The notes beneath the pieces were generated by a model. That model saw only the letters and a list, made by a program, of their open reading frames with translations. It was not told the DNA's origin and searched no databases. Positions 51,148 to 59,019 of a stretch of DNA of 64,000 nt are shown in pieces. A program made the translations under genes and the position numbers. The DNA comes from Streptomyces sp. R28 (lineage in GTDB: Bacteria > Actinomycetota > Actinomycetes > Streptomycetales > Streptomycetaceae): positions 4,391,001-4,455,000 of the forward strand of contig NZ_CP163439.1 of the NCBI RefSeq assembly GCF_041052385.1. The letters are read 5' to 3'. Position 1 is the first letter of the stretch. Each line of letters starts with the position of its first letter.

Positions 51148-51786
51148 ATGGCCTCCGCACAACAACCGCCCGCCCAGCAGAAGCCCTCGACTCCCCGGCA
51201 GCCGTCCGCCCGCCGCCCCTACCACCACGGCGACCTGCGTCGCGCCATCCTCACCGCGGCGCTGGACGTCATCGCCACCGACGGCCCCTCCGCGCTGAGC
51301 CTGCGTGACCTCGCCCGCCGCGCCGGTGTCTCGCATGCGGCACCGGCCCATCACTTCAAGGACCGCACCGGACTGCTCACGGCGATCGCCGCCGAGGGCT
51401 TCGGCCTGCTCGCGGGCACGCTCCACGAGGCCGGGGACCTCAAGGACGCGGGCGTTCGCTACGTCCGCTTCGCACGCGAGCACCCGGCCCATTTCCAGGT
51501 GATGTTCGCACCCGGGCTGCTGCGCGCCGACGACCTAGAACTGTCCACGGCCCGCACCCTCGCCGGCGACGCACTACGCGGTGCCGTCTCCGCCGTAGGA
51601 CCCGAGAGCCTCGGCATCGACAGCCGCCTGGCCGGCGTCGCCGCCTGGTCCCTGGCCCACGGCTTCGCCACGCTGCTCCTCGGCCACAACCTGGACGGAC
51701 CGATCGGCGACAAGGACCCCGAGGAGGTGTTCCGGACCCTGGCGGCGACGCTCTTCCGGAGCGAGCCCCGGGAAGACAAGGCTTGA
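51148..51786 (+). CDS. TetR/AcrR-family transcriptional regulator
   Basis: A 212-residue TetR protein. The HTH covers ~22-70 (YHHGDLRRAILTAALDVIAT, LSLRDLARRAGVSHAAPAHHF). The C-terminal part with REHPAHFQVMFAP is of the WHG type. TACGCT lies about 8 bases before the ATG and there is no ribosome site, so it is probably leaderless. Likely autoregulated through the repeats upstream. Confidence 0.9.
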   Translation: MASAQQPPAQQKPSTPRQPSARRPYHHGDLRRAILTAALDVIATDGPSALSLRDLARRAGVSHAAPAHHFKDRTGLLTAIAAEGFGLLAGTLHEAGDLKDAGVRYVRFAREHPAHFQVMFAPGLLRADDLELSTARTLAGDALRGAVSAVGPESLGIDSRLAGVAAWSLAHGFATLLLGHNLDGPIGDKDPEEVFRTLAATLFRSEPREDKA

Positions 51787-51805
51787 CCTCAAGTCCACTT
51801 GAGGT
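51786..51805 (+). promoter_or_regulatory. MerR/SoxR-type operator-promoter
   Basis: The palindrome ACCTCAAGT-CC-ACTTGAGGT (9-bp perfect arms) lies between TTGACC (51783-51788) and CAGAGT (51808-51813), a 19-bp spacer typical of promoters activated by MerR proteins. It drives the SnoaL-like gene. A MerR gene lies 1.4 kb downstream. Confidence 0.75.
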
Positions 51806-51811
51806 CCCAGA

Positions 51812-52351
51812 GTGATCCGCATGACCACCGAAACCGCAGCCAACGAAGCCGCCGGCACTGCAGACAACGAAGCCGCCGCCACCGCAGACAACGAGGCCGT
51901 CGACATCACGGGCGACAAGCCCGGCGTCGCCACACGCAACAAGCCCGGCGACGACGCGGACCTCAGGGCCATCGCACAGGTCGTGGCCACCGTCGAACGC
52001 ACTCAGCGGGCCAAGGACCCCGAGGGCTTCCTCGCCCTCTTCCACCCCGACGCCCTCTGGACGACCGGCCACGGCAAGGTCCTCATCGGCTTCGACGCCA
52101 TCGCCGAGTTCACCCGCGCCGCCCTGCCCACCGCCGTCTTCGACGGCGAGGTCACCTACGAGGTGGTGCACACACAGTTCCTGCGGCCCGACGTGGCGGC
52201 CGTCAAGGTCCGGCAGGTCTACCACTCGCCGGGCGGCGACACCGAGGGCGCACCGCTCTACGTCATGACCAAGCAGGACGACGGAAGGTGGCTGTTGCAC
52301 GCCTGCCAGAACACCGGGGTGCACGTCGACCAGGAGGCGCCTCGCGCCTGA
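51812..52351 (+). CDS. SnoaL/NTF2-like (SgcJ/EcaC-family) protein
   Basis: A 179-residue protein. The first ~48 residues are Ala/Asn/Glu-rich with a repeated NEAA pattern (TAANEAAGTADNEAAATAD). The NTF2-like core follows (ADLRAIAQVVATVERTQRAK, FLALFHPDALWTTGHGK, VAAVKVRQVY). Such proteins are binding folds or small oxidoreductase helpers. The start is the GTG at 51812 or the ATG at 51821; the ATG would be the usual choice but GAGG spacing fits the GTG. The MerR-type promoter lies directly upstream. Confidence 0.82.
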   Translation: MIRMTTETAANEAAGTADNEAAATADNEAVDITGDKPGVATRNKPGDDADLRAIAQVVATVERTQRAKDPEGFLALFHPDALWTTGHGKVLIGFDAIAEFTRAALPTAVFDGEVTYEVVHTQFLRPDVAAVKVRQVYHSPGGDTEGAPLYVMTKQDDGRWLLHACQNTGVHVDQEAPRA

Positions 52352-52395
52352 CGACTTGACCTTGACACCGGCGGCAGGGTTCGAACGTCGTATCC

Positions 52396-53151
52396 ATGAA
52401 CGCCGTAGAACCCCGCACCGTCATCGTCACCGGCGCCGGCACCGGTATCGGCCGCGCCACAGCCCGCGCCTTCGCCACCGAAGCAGGGGCGAACGTCCTC
52501 GCCGTCGGCCGGCGTGCCGCGCCCCTCGCCGAGACCGCCGCCCCTGCCCCGGACCGCATCACGCCGCTCGCCGTCGACATCACCGCCGACGTCGGCCCCG
52601 AGACCGTCGTCCGTACGGCGCTGGAGCGGTACGGCAGCATCGACGTGCTGGTCAACAACGCCGCCGTCGTCAACACCGAGTCCCTGCGTACTTACACCCG
52701 CGTCTCGGTCGAACCCCAGCTCGCGACGAACCTCCTCGCCCCGGTCCTGCTCACCCAGGCCGCGCTCCCGGCGCTGGAGGACAGCCGTGGCGTCATCGTG
52801 AACGTGACGACGTCCGTCGCCCAGCGCGGCTGGCCCGGCAACTCCCTGTACGCGGCGGGGAAGGCCGCCCTCGAAGTGCTCACCCGAAGCTGGGCGGTGG
52901 AGCTGGCCCCACACGGGATCCGGGTCGTCGCCGTCGCCCCCGGTGCGATCGAGACACCGATCGGCGATCACGCGGGCTACACGGCCGGGCAACGGGCCGC
53001 GATCCGGCAGTGGCAGCTGGCGCACACCCCGCTGGGCCGGGTCGGCCGACCCGAGGAGGTCGCCTGGGCGATCACCCGACTCGCCTCACCCGAGGCGTCG
53101 TTCGTCACCGGCGTGATCCTCCCGGTGGACGGCGGTGCCGTCGTCGCCTGA
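52396..53151 (+). CDS. SDR-family oxidoreductase
   Basis: A 251-residue SDR with VTGAGTGIGRATARAFA, NNAAVVN, and the catalytic SLYAAGKAAL (YxxxK); GIRVVAVAPGAIETP and GVILPVDGGAVV end the protein as in other classical SDRs. It is 44 bp after the SnoaL-like gene and 10 bp before MerR, so it belongs to the cassette. Substrate unknown. Confidence 0.9.
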   Translation: MNAVEPRTVIVTGAGTGIGRATARAFATEAGANVLAVGRRAAPLAETAAPAPDRITPLAVDITADVGPETVVRTALERYGSIDVLVNNAAVVNTESLRTYTRVSVEPQLATNLLAPVLLTQAALPALEDSRGVIVNVTTSVAQRGWPGNSLYAAGKAALEVLTRSWAVELAPHGIRVVAVAPGAIETPIGDHAGYTAGQRAAIRQWQLAHTPLGRVGRPEEVAWAITRLASPEASFVTGVILPVDGGAVVA

Positions 53152-53161
53152 GACTCGCCGC

Positions 53162-53572
53162 ATGGGACAACCTCTGCGGCAGCCTTCGGGACAGCCCCGT
53201 CTGCGGATCGGCGAGCTCGCCGACGCGACCGGCACGACGCCACGCGCCCTGCGGCACTACGAGCAGGCCGGCCTCATCACCTCGGAGCGGGCGGCGAACG
53301 ACTATCGGCTCTACGACGCCGCCGTCGCCGTCCGTGTCCGCAACATCCGGCATCTCGTGGACGCGGGGCTGACGCTGGACGACGTCCGCGTCTTCCTGCC
53401 GTGCCTGGACGGCGACGTGACCGAGGGCCCCGCCTCCGACAAGGTCCTCCGCGTCGCCCTCGACCGCCTCGCCTTGATGAACGAGCGCATCGCGGCGCAG
53501 ATCGCCGTGCGGGACCGGCTGGCGGCAGCCCTGGCGGAGGCGAGAGGCGGGCGCGTACGGCCGGTGGGCTGA
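53162..53572 (+). CDS. MerR-family transcriptional regulator
   Basis: A 136-residue MerR protein. LRIGELADATGTTPRALRHY is the HTH, followed by YEQAGLI, then DYRLYDAAVAVRVRNIRHL, and a C-terminal coiled coil (VLRVALDRLALMNERIAAQI). There is one Cys (PCLDGD), so it is not a redox-cluster SoxR of the classical kind. The ATG at 53162 is chosen; a GTG at 53135 would overlap the SDR end. It likely acts on the palindromic promoter at 51786-51805. Confidence 0.9.
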   Translation: MGQPLRQPSGQPRLRIGELADATGTTPRALRHYEQAGLITSERAANDYRLYDAAVAVRVRNIRHLVDAGLTLDDVRVFLPCLDGDVTEGPASDKVLRVALDRLALMNERIAAQIAVRDRLAAALAEARGGRVRPVG

Positions 53573-53635
53573 GCCTGAGCCGCAGCGGTCACGTGTGCGG
53601 CACCGGCTCCAGGCGCCGTGCCGCACACGGACTGC

Positions 53636-56600
53636 TCACGAGCCCAGAATCGACGCCAGGAACTCCCCGACCCACCCGAGCAACTCCCGCCCGACGAGCG
53701 GCTTCCCGCCCACCTTCGCCGTCTTCGGACGCGGCACCAGCACCTGGTGCACGGCCGGCTTGATGACGGTGCCCGGGTACAGGCGCTTGACCCTGAGCTC
53801 CTGGGACTCGCGCAACTCCACCGGCGCGAAGCGGATGTTGTTGCCCTGCAAGACGATCTCGCCGACGCCACACGCGCGTGCCAGCATGCGCAGGCCCGCC
53901 ACCAGCAGGAGGTTCTCGACCGGTTCCGGCAACTTGCCGTAGCGGTCGACGAGTTCCTCGCGTACGGCCTTGACGTCCTCCTCCGTGTTGGCGGAGGCGA
54001 TGGAGCGGTAGGCCTGGAGGCGGAGCCGCTCGCCCGGCGCGTAGTCGTGCGGAACGTGCGCGTCGACCGGGAGCTCGATCTTGACCTCGAGCGGCGGCTC
54101 CTCCTCGACGCCGCCCTCCAGGGACGCCCGGTAGTCCGCGACCGCCTCGCCGACCATACGGACGTACAGGTCGAAGCCGACGCCCGCGATGTGGCCGGAC
54201 TGCTCGCCGCCCAGCAGATTGCCGGCGCCTCGGATCTCCAGGTCCTTCATCGCGACATACATGCCCGCGCCCATCTCCGTGTGCTGGGCGATGGTCGCCA
54301 GGCGCTCGTGGGCCGTCTCCGTGAGGGGCTTCTCCGGGGGGTAGAGGAAGTAGGCGTAGCCGCGCTCCCTGCCGCGCCCGACCCGGCCGCGCAGCTGGTG
54401 CAGCTGGGACAGACCGAAGTTGTCGCCGCGCTCCACGATCAGGGTGTTGGCGTTGGAGATGTCGATGCCGGACTCGACGATCGTCGTCGAGACGAGCACG
54501 TCGAACTTCTTCTCCCAGAAGTCGACGACGACCTGCTCCAGCGCCTGCTCCGACATCTGGCCGTGCGCCGTCGCGATACGCGCCTCGGGGACGATCTCGC
54601 GCAGCCGCGCGGCCGCCCGGTCGATCGACTCGACCCGGTTGTGGATGTAGAAGACCTGGCCCTCGCGCAGCAGTTCACGGCGGATCGCGGCGCCGATCTG
54701 CTTCTCCTCGTACGGCCCGACGAAGGTCAGGACCGGGTGGCGCTCCTCGGGGGGTGTCGTGATCGTCGACATCTCCCTGATGCCCGTGACCGCCATCTCC
54801 AAGGTCCTCGGGATCGGGGTCGCCGACATCGTCAGGACGTCGACGTTCGCGCGCAGCTTCTTCAGCTGCTCCTTGTGCTCGACGCCGAAGCGCTGTTCCT
54901 CGTCGACGATGACCAGGCCCAGGTCCTTGAACTTGGTCTCCGACGAGAACAGCCGGTGGGTGCCGATGACGATGTCCACCGAGCCGTCCTTCAGGCCCTC
55001 CAGGACGGCCTTCGCCTGGGTGTCGGTCTGGAAGCGGGACAGGGCCCGGGTGTTCACCGGGAACTGCGAGTAGCGCTCGGAGAACGTCCCGAAGTGCTGC
55101 TGCACCAGCAGGGTCGTCGGCACCAGCACCGCCACCTGCTTGCCGTCCTGGACCGCCTTGAAGGCGGCCCGGACCGCGATCTCCGTCTTGCCGTAGCCGA
55201 CGTCGCCGCAGATCAGGCGGTCCATCGGGACCGACTTCTCCATGTCCTCCTTGACCTCGGCGATGGTCGTCAGCTGGTCGGGGGTCTCCGCGTACGGGAA
55301 GGCGTCCTCCAGCTCGCGCTGCCAGGGCGTGTCCGGGCCGAAGGTGTGCCCCGGGGCCGCCATGCGGGCGCTGTACAGCTTGATCAGGTCGGCCGCGATC
55401 TCCTTGACGGCCTTCTTCGCGCGCGCCTTGGTCTTCGTCCAGTCGGCGCCGCCCAGGCGGTGCAGGGTGGGGGCCTCGCCACCGACGTACTTGGTGATCT
55501 GCTCCAGCTGGTCGGTGGGGATGTACAGCCGGTCGCCGGGCTGGCCGCGCTTGGCGGGGGCGTACTCGACGACGAGGTACTCGCGCGTGGCGCCCTGGAC
55601 GGTGCGCTGCACCATCTCGATGTAGCGGCCGACGCCGTGCTGCTCGTGGACGATGTAGTCGCCCGTCTCCAGGGTGAGCGGGTCGATGGTCTTGCGGCGG
55701 CGGGCGGGCATGCGGGCGCCGTCCTTGCCGGCCGCCTTCTGCCCGGTCAGGTCGGTCTCGGTCAGGACCGCCAGCCGGAGCGCGGGGTCGACGAAGCCGT
55801 ATTCGATCGAGCCGCAGGCGACATGGACGATCGAGGGGGAGATCTCCCCCAGGTCGGTCTCCAGGCGGGCCGCCACGCCCTCGCCGCCGAGCACCTCGAC
55901 CGTGCGCGCGGCCGGGCCGTGGGCCTCGGTCACGAAGACCGTGCGCCAGCCGTCGGCGAGCCAGCCCTTGGTGTCGGCGAGGGCCTTGGCGGTGTCGCCG
56001 CGGTACGACTCGGGGGCGTGCATGCCGAGCTTGAGGGTGTCGGCGTCGAGGGTCTCATCGGCCGCGAAGGGCGAGACCGACCACCACATCATGTCCAGCT
56101 CGCGGGCGCGGTCCCGGACGTCCGCGATGGACCACAAGGACGCCGCGCCGACGTCGATGGGCGCCTCGCCGCCGCCGGCCGTGGCGGCCCAGGACGCCTG
56201 CAGGAACTCCTGCGAGGTCGCCACGAGGTCGGCGGCACGCGTGCGTACCCGTTCCGGGTCGCACACGACGGCCATGGCGCCCTTGGGCAGGACGTCGAGC
56301 AGCAGTTCCATGTCGTCGACGAGGACCGGGGCGAGGGACTCCATGCCCTCGACGGCGATGCCCTCGGCGATCTTGCCGAGCAGTTCGCCGAGCTCGGGGT
56401 GCTGTTCGGCGAGGGCACGCGCGCGTGCGCGCACGTCGTCGGTGAGGAGGAGTTCGCGGCAAGGAGGGGCCCACAGGCCGTGGCCGGCGACTTCGAGGGA
56501 ACGCTGGTCGGCGACCTTGAAGTAGCGGATCTCCTCCACGTCGTCGCCCCAGAACTCGATGCGCAGGGGGTGCTCTTCGGTGGGCGGGAAGACGTCGAGG

Positions 56601-57166
56601 ATGCCGCCTCGTACGGCGAACTCACCGCGCTTCTCGACGAGCTCCACGCGCGCGTACGCGGCGGCGGCGAGGGACTCCACGATGGCGTTGAGGTCGGCGG
56701 TCTGTCCGGTCCGCAGGGCCACCGGCTCCAGGTCGCCGAGGCCCTTGACCTGCGGCTGGAGGACCGAGCGGATGGGGGCCACGACGACGGAGACCGGGCC
56801 CGTCTCGGGGTCGTCGGGGCGGGGGTGGGCGAGGCGGCGGAGGACCGCGAGGCGGCGTCCCACGGTGTCGCTGCGGGGGCTGAGGCGCTCGTGCGGGAGG
56901 GTCTCCCAGGACGGGTACTCCGCGACGCCCTCCGAGGGGAGGAGCGAGCGCAGGGCTGCCGCCAGGTCCTCGGCCTCGCGGCCCGTCGCCGTCACCGCGA
57001 GGACCGGGCGGTCGGTCTCGCGGGCGAGGGCGGCGATCGCGAACGGGCGGGCCGCCGGGGGGCCGACCAGGTCGACGTGCATGCGGTTGCCGTCTGCGGC
57101 CGCCGTGATCGCTTCCGCGAGGGCGGTGTCCTTGACTACGGCGTCGAGCAGACCGTGCAGGCTCAT
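53636..57166 (-). CDS. mfd: Transcription-repair coupling factor
   Basis: A 1176-residue SF2 translocase that removes stalled RNA polymerase and recruits UvrA. The N-terminal UvrB-like part is followed by the RNA-polymerase-binding module (LETGDYIVHEQHGVGRYIEM), then the motor: GDVGYGKTEIAVRAAF (Walker A), IVDEEQRFG (DEEQ), and TMSATPIPRTLEMAV. The second RecA lobe has STTIVESGIDISNANTLIV and QLRGRVGRGRERG. The C-terminal domain is complete. The ATG at 57166 lacks a strong ribosome site. It is convergent with the MerR gene. Confidence 0.97.
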   Translation of the reverse strand: MSLHGLLDAVVKDTALAEAITAAADGNRMHVDLVGPPAARPFAIAALARETDRPVLAVTATGREAEDLAAALRSLLPSEGVAEYPSWETLPHERLSPRSDTVGRRLAVLRRLAHPRPDDPETGPVSVVVAPIRSVLQPQVKGLGDLEPVALRTGQTADLNAIVESLAAAAYARVELVEKRGEFAVRGGILDVFPPTEEHPLRIEFWGDDVEEIRYFKVADQRSLEVAGHGLWAPPCRELLLTDDVRARARALAEQHPELGELLGKIAEGIAVEGMESLAPVLVDDMELLLDVLPKGAMAVVCDPERVRTRAADLVATSQEFLQASWAATAGGGEAPIDVGAASLWSIADVRDRARELDMMWWSVSPFAADETLDADTLKLGMHAPESYRGDTAKALADTKGWLADGWRTVFVTEAHGPAARTVEVLGGEGVAARLETDLGEISPSIVHVACGSIEYGFVDPALRLAVLTETDLTGQKAAGKDGARMPARRRKTIDPLTLETGDYIVHEQHGVGRYIEMVQRTVQGATREYLVVEYAPAKRGQPGDRLYIPTDQLEQITKYVGGEAPTLHRLGGADWTKTKARAKKAVKEIAADLIKLYSARMAAPGHTFGPDTPWQRELEDAFPYAETPDQLTTIAEVKEDMEKSVPMDRLICGDVGYGKTEIAVRAAFKAVQDGKQVAVLVPTTLLVQQHFGTFSERYSQFPVNTRALSRFQTDTQAKAVLEGLKDGSVDIVIGTHRLFSSETKFKDLGLVIVDEEQRFGVEHKEQLKKLRANVDVLTMSATPIPRTLEMAVTGIREMSTITTPPEERHPVLTFVGPYEEKQIGAAIRRELLREGQVFYIHNRVESIDRAAARLREIVPEARIATAHGQMSEQALEQVVVDFWEKKFDVLVSTTIVESGIDISNANTLIVERGDNFGLSQLHQLRGRVGRGRERGYAYFLYPPEKPLTETAHERLATIAQHTEMGAGMYVAMKDLEIRGAGNLLGGEQSGHIAGVGFDLYVRMVGEAVADYRASLEGGVEEEPPLEVKIELPVDAHVPHDYAPGERLRLQAYRSIASANTEEDVKAVREELVDRYGKLPEPVENLLLVAGLRMLARACGVGEIVLQGNNIRFAPVELRESQELRVKRLYPGTVIKPAVHQVLVPRPKTAKVGGKPLVGRELLGWVGEFLASILGS

Positions 57167-57477
57167 TCGGGGGCGCTTTCGTCCGGGGTGGGCAACACGA
57201 AGGGCCCGACGCGTGTGACGGGCCGGGGGCTTCCAGCGTACGTCGCTGCGCGGGCGGGTGCCGGGCCTGTGGATAACGTCCGTTCTCCGGTGGCCGGCGT
57301 TGACGTGGTCGTGAAGGGGCCGCGCCCCTTCGACCCCGCTGCGGCTGCCGCCCCAGGCCCCGCTTCGGCCCTGAACGGGCCTCGTCCTCAAACGCCGGAC
57401 GGGCTGGATATACGGACCGGCGCCGGGAAGTACGGGTGGGCAAAGGCCCCCGACCCCGTACCGCGTAAGGTCCCCCC
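57167..57477. other. Interval between mfd and the DUF2079 gene, with repeat
   Basis: 311 bp with the mfd promoter on the minus strand, the dispersed repeat copy B, and the DUF2079 promoter region (GTACCGCGTAAGGT close to the ATG). No gene is apparent. Confidence 0.5.
57313..57406. repeat. Dispersed GC-rich repeat, copy B (inverted)
   Basis: The reverse complement of this stretch matches 19489-19590: both read GCCCGTCCGGCGTTTGAGG, then CCCGTTCAGGGCCGAAGCGG, and end in the GGGGTCGAAGGGG / CCCCTTC palindrome. Two copies 38 kb apart in opposite orientation could recombine to invert the segment between. Confidence 0.8.
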
Positions 57478-58950
57478 ATGCCCACCCCCGCCACCTCCGC
57501 GACGCCGAACGCGTCCTCGGACCCCCACATACCGGCGCCGGCCACGCCCCCTGACGGGCAGGCGCGGCCCGGCCCCGCCCGGCGTGAACCCTGGCTGCTC
57601 GCCGCCGCGCTCTTCGTGGGCTACGCGATCGTCTCCGTCGGCCGTTACCGGCATCTGGGGCAGCGGTCGTGGGATCTCGGGATCTTCGAGCAGGTCATCC
57701 GGTCGTACGCGCATCTTCAGGCTCCGGTCGCCGACCTCAAGGGGCCCGGGTTCAACATCCTGGGCGATCACTTCAGCCCGGTGACGGCCCTGCTCGCGCC
57801 GCTCTACCGGGTGTTTCCCTCCCCGGTCACCCTGCTCGTCGCGCAGGCCGCGCTGTTCGCCCTGTCCGCCGTCCCCGTCACCCGCGCCGCGGCCCGGCTG
57901 CTCGGGCGGTGGGGTGGGCTGGCGATCGGGGTGGCGTACGGGCTGTCGTGGGGGCTCCAGCAGGCCGTCGACTTCGACTTCCACGAGATCTGCTTCGCCG
58001 TACCCCTCATCGCCTTCAGCCTTGAGGCACTGCTCGCGCGGCGCCCGCGGGCCGCTCTGCTCTGGGCGATTCCGCTCGTCCTGGTGAAGGAGGATCTGGG
58101 GTTCACCCTCACGGCCATCGCCCTGGTCGTCGCCTGGCGGGCCCGCCAAGGCGCGCCGCGCGCGTCCCGGTACGCGCTCGGCGTCGCCGTCTTCGGCGTG
58201 GTGGCCGTCGCGGCCACCCTCCTGGTGGTCATACCGAGCTTCAACAGCGCCGGCAGCTACGACTACTGGAACAAGGTGAGCGAGTCGTCGGGCGGTGGCG
58301 GGCCCTTCGACGGCCTCGACACCAAATTCCGTACGCTCTGCTGGCTCCTCGTCCCCACCACCGGACTGCTCGCCCTGCGGTCCCCCGTCCTGCTCGTCGC
58401 CCTGCCCACCATCGGCTGGCGTTTCGTCTCCTCCTACCCGCAGTACTGGGGGACGGACTGGCACTACAACGCCGTCCTGATGCCCATCGTCGTCCTCGCC
58501 CTCGTCGACGCCCTCGACACCGCCCGGCACAGCACACGCGCGTGGCTGCGGTCGTACGTCCATCACCTGCCCGCCGCCGTCGCGGCCGCCTCGCTGGCGC
58601 TGACCACCTCACTGCCGCTCGCCGCGCTGACCGAGAGCGAGATCTATCGCAAGCCCGCGCGCGTGACGGCCATCGAGCGGCTCCTCGCCCAAGTGCCCGA
58701 CAACGCCTCCGTCGAGGCGAACATCGCTCCGATCAGCCGGCTCACCTCGCGCTGCCGGGTCTTCTGGGTGAGCACCACGCGCGGCATCAACCCCGACTTC
58801 ATCGCCCTCGACAACTCCCGCAAGCGCTATCGCGACGTCGAGGCCTACGCCGAGTCCCTTCACCCCGACGCCCGGTACACCGTCAAGGGCACCGCCTACG
58901 GGGTCGTACTGCTGGAGCGGCGGACCGGACCGGGGCAGAGCGGGCGATGA
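57478..58950 (+). CDS. DUF2079 membrane protein
   Basis: A 490-residue polytopic protein with about 10 helices (PWLLAAALFVGYAIVSVG start). DUF2079 proteins are predicted GT-C-like membrane enzymes: the first loop has SWDLGIFEQVIRSYAHL, followed by LGDHFSPVTALLAPLY with Asp/His, and a later DFDFHEICFAVPLIAFS. The C-terminal soluble part holds VEANIAPISRLTSR. Glycosyl transfer is possible but unproven. A strong terminator follows. Confidence 0.85.
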   Translation: MPTPATSATPNASSDPHIPAPATPPDGQARPGPARREPWLLAAALFVGYAIVSVGRYRHLGQRSWDLGIFEQVIRSYAHLQAPVADLKGPGFNILGDHFSPVTALLAPLYRVFPSPVTLLVAQAALFALSAVPVTRAAARLLGRWGGLAIGVAYGLSWGLQQAVDFDFHEICFAVPLIAFSLEALLARRPRAALLWAIPLVLVKEDLGFTLTAIALVVAWRARQGAPRASRYALGVAVFGVVAVAATLLVVIPSFNSAGSYDYWNKVSESSGGGGPFDGLDTKFRTLCWLLVPTTGLLALRSPVLLVALPTIGWRFVSSYPQYWGTDWHYNAVLMPIVVLALVDALDTARHSTRAWLRSYVHHLPAAVAAASLALTTSLPLAALTESEIYRKPARVTAIERLLAQVPDNASVEANIAPISRLTSRCRVFWVSTTRGINPDFIALDNSRKRYRDVEAYAESLHPDARYTVKGTAYGVVLLERRTGPGQSGR

Positions 58951-58955
58951 CGAAA

Positions 58956-58991
58956 GGCCCGGTCCGGAGGGCGAAACCTCCGGACCGGGCC
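58956..58991. terminator. Bidirectional terminator
   Basis: A perfect 15-bp stem, GGCCCGGTCCGGAGG (58956-58970) with CCTCCGGACCGGGCC (58977-58991), closes on the stable loop GCGAAA. It is 5 bases after the DUF2079 stop and 28 bases before the ABC permease end. Confidence 0.92.
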
Positions 58992-59019
58992 CGTCCCCCG
59001 CAACCCCCGTGTGCGGTGG

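Noticed and set aside
53618..57784. 1388-codon plus-strand open frame
   Set aside because: It is the exact antisense shadow of mfd, with Asp/Leu/Arg/Val-rich composition and no family motif.
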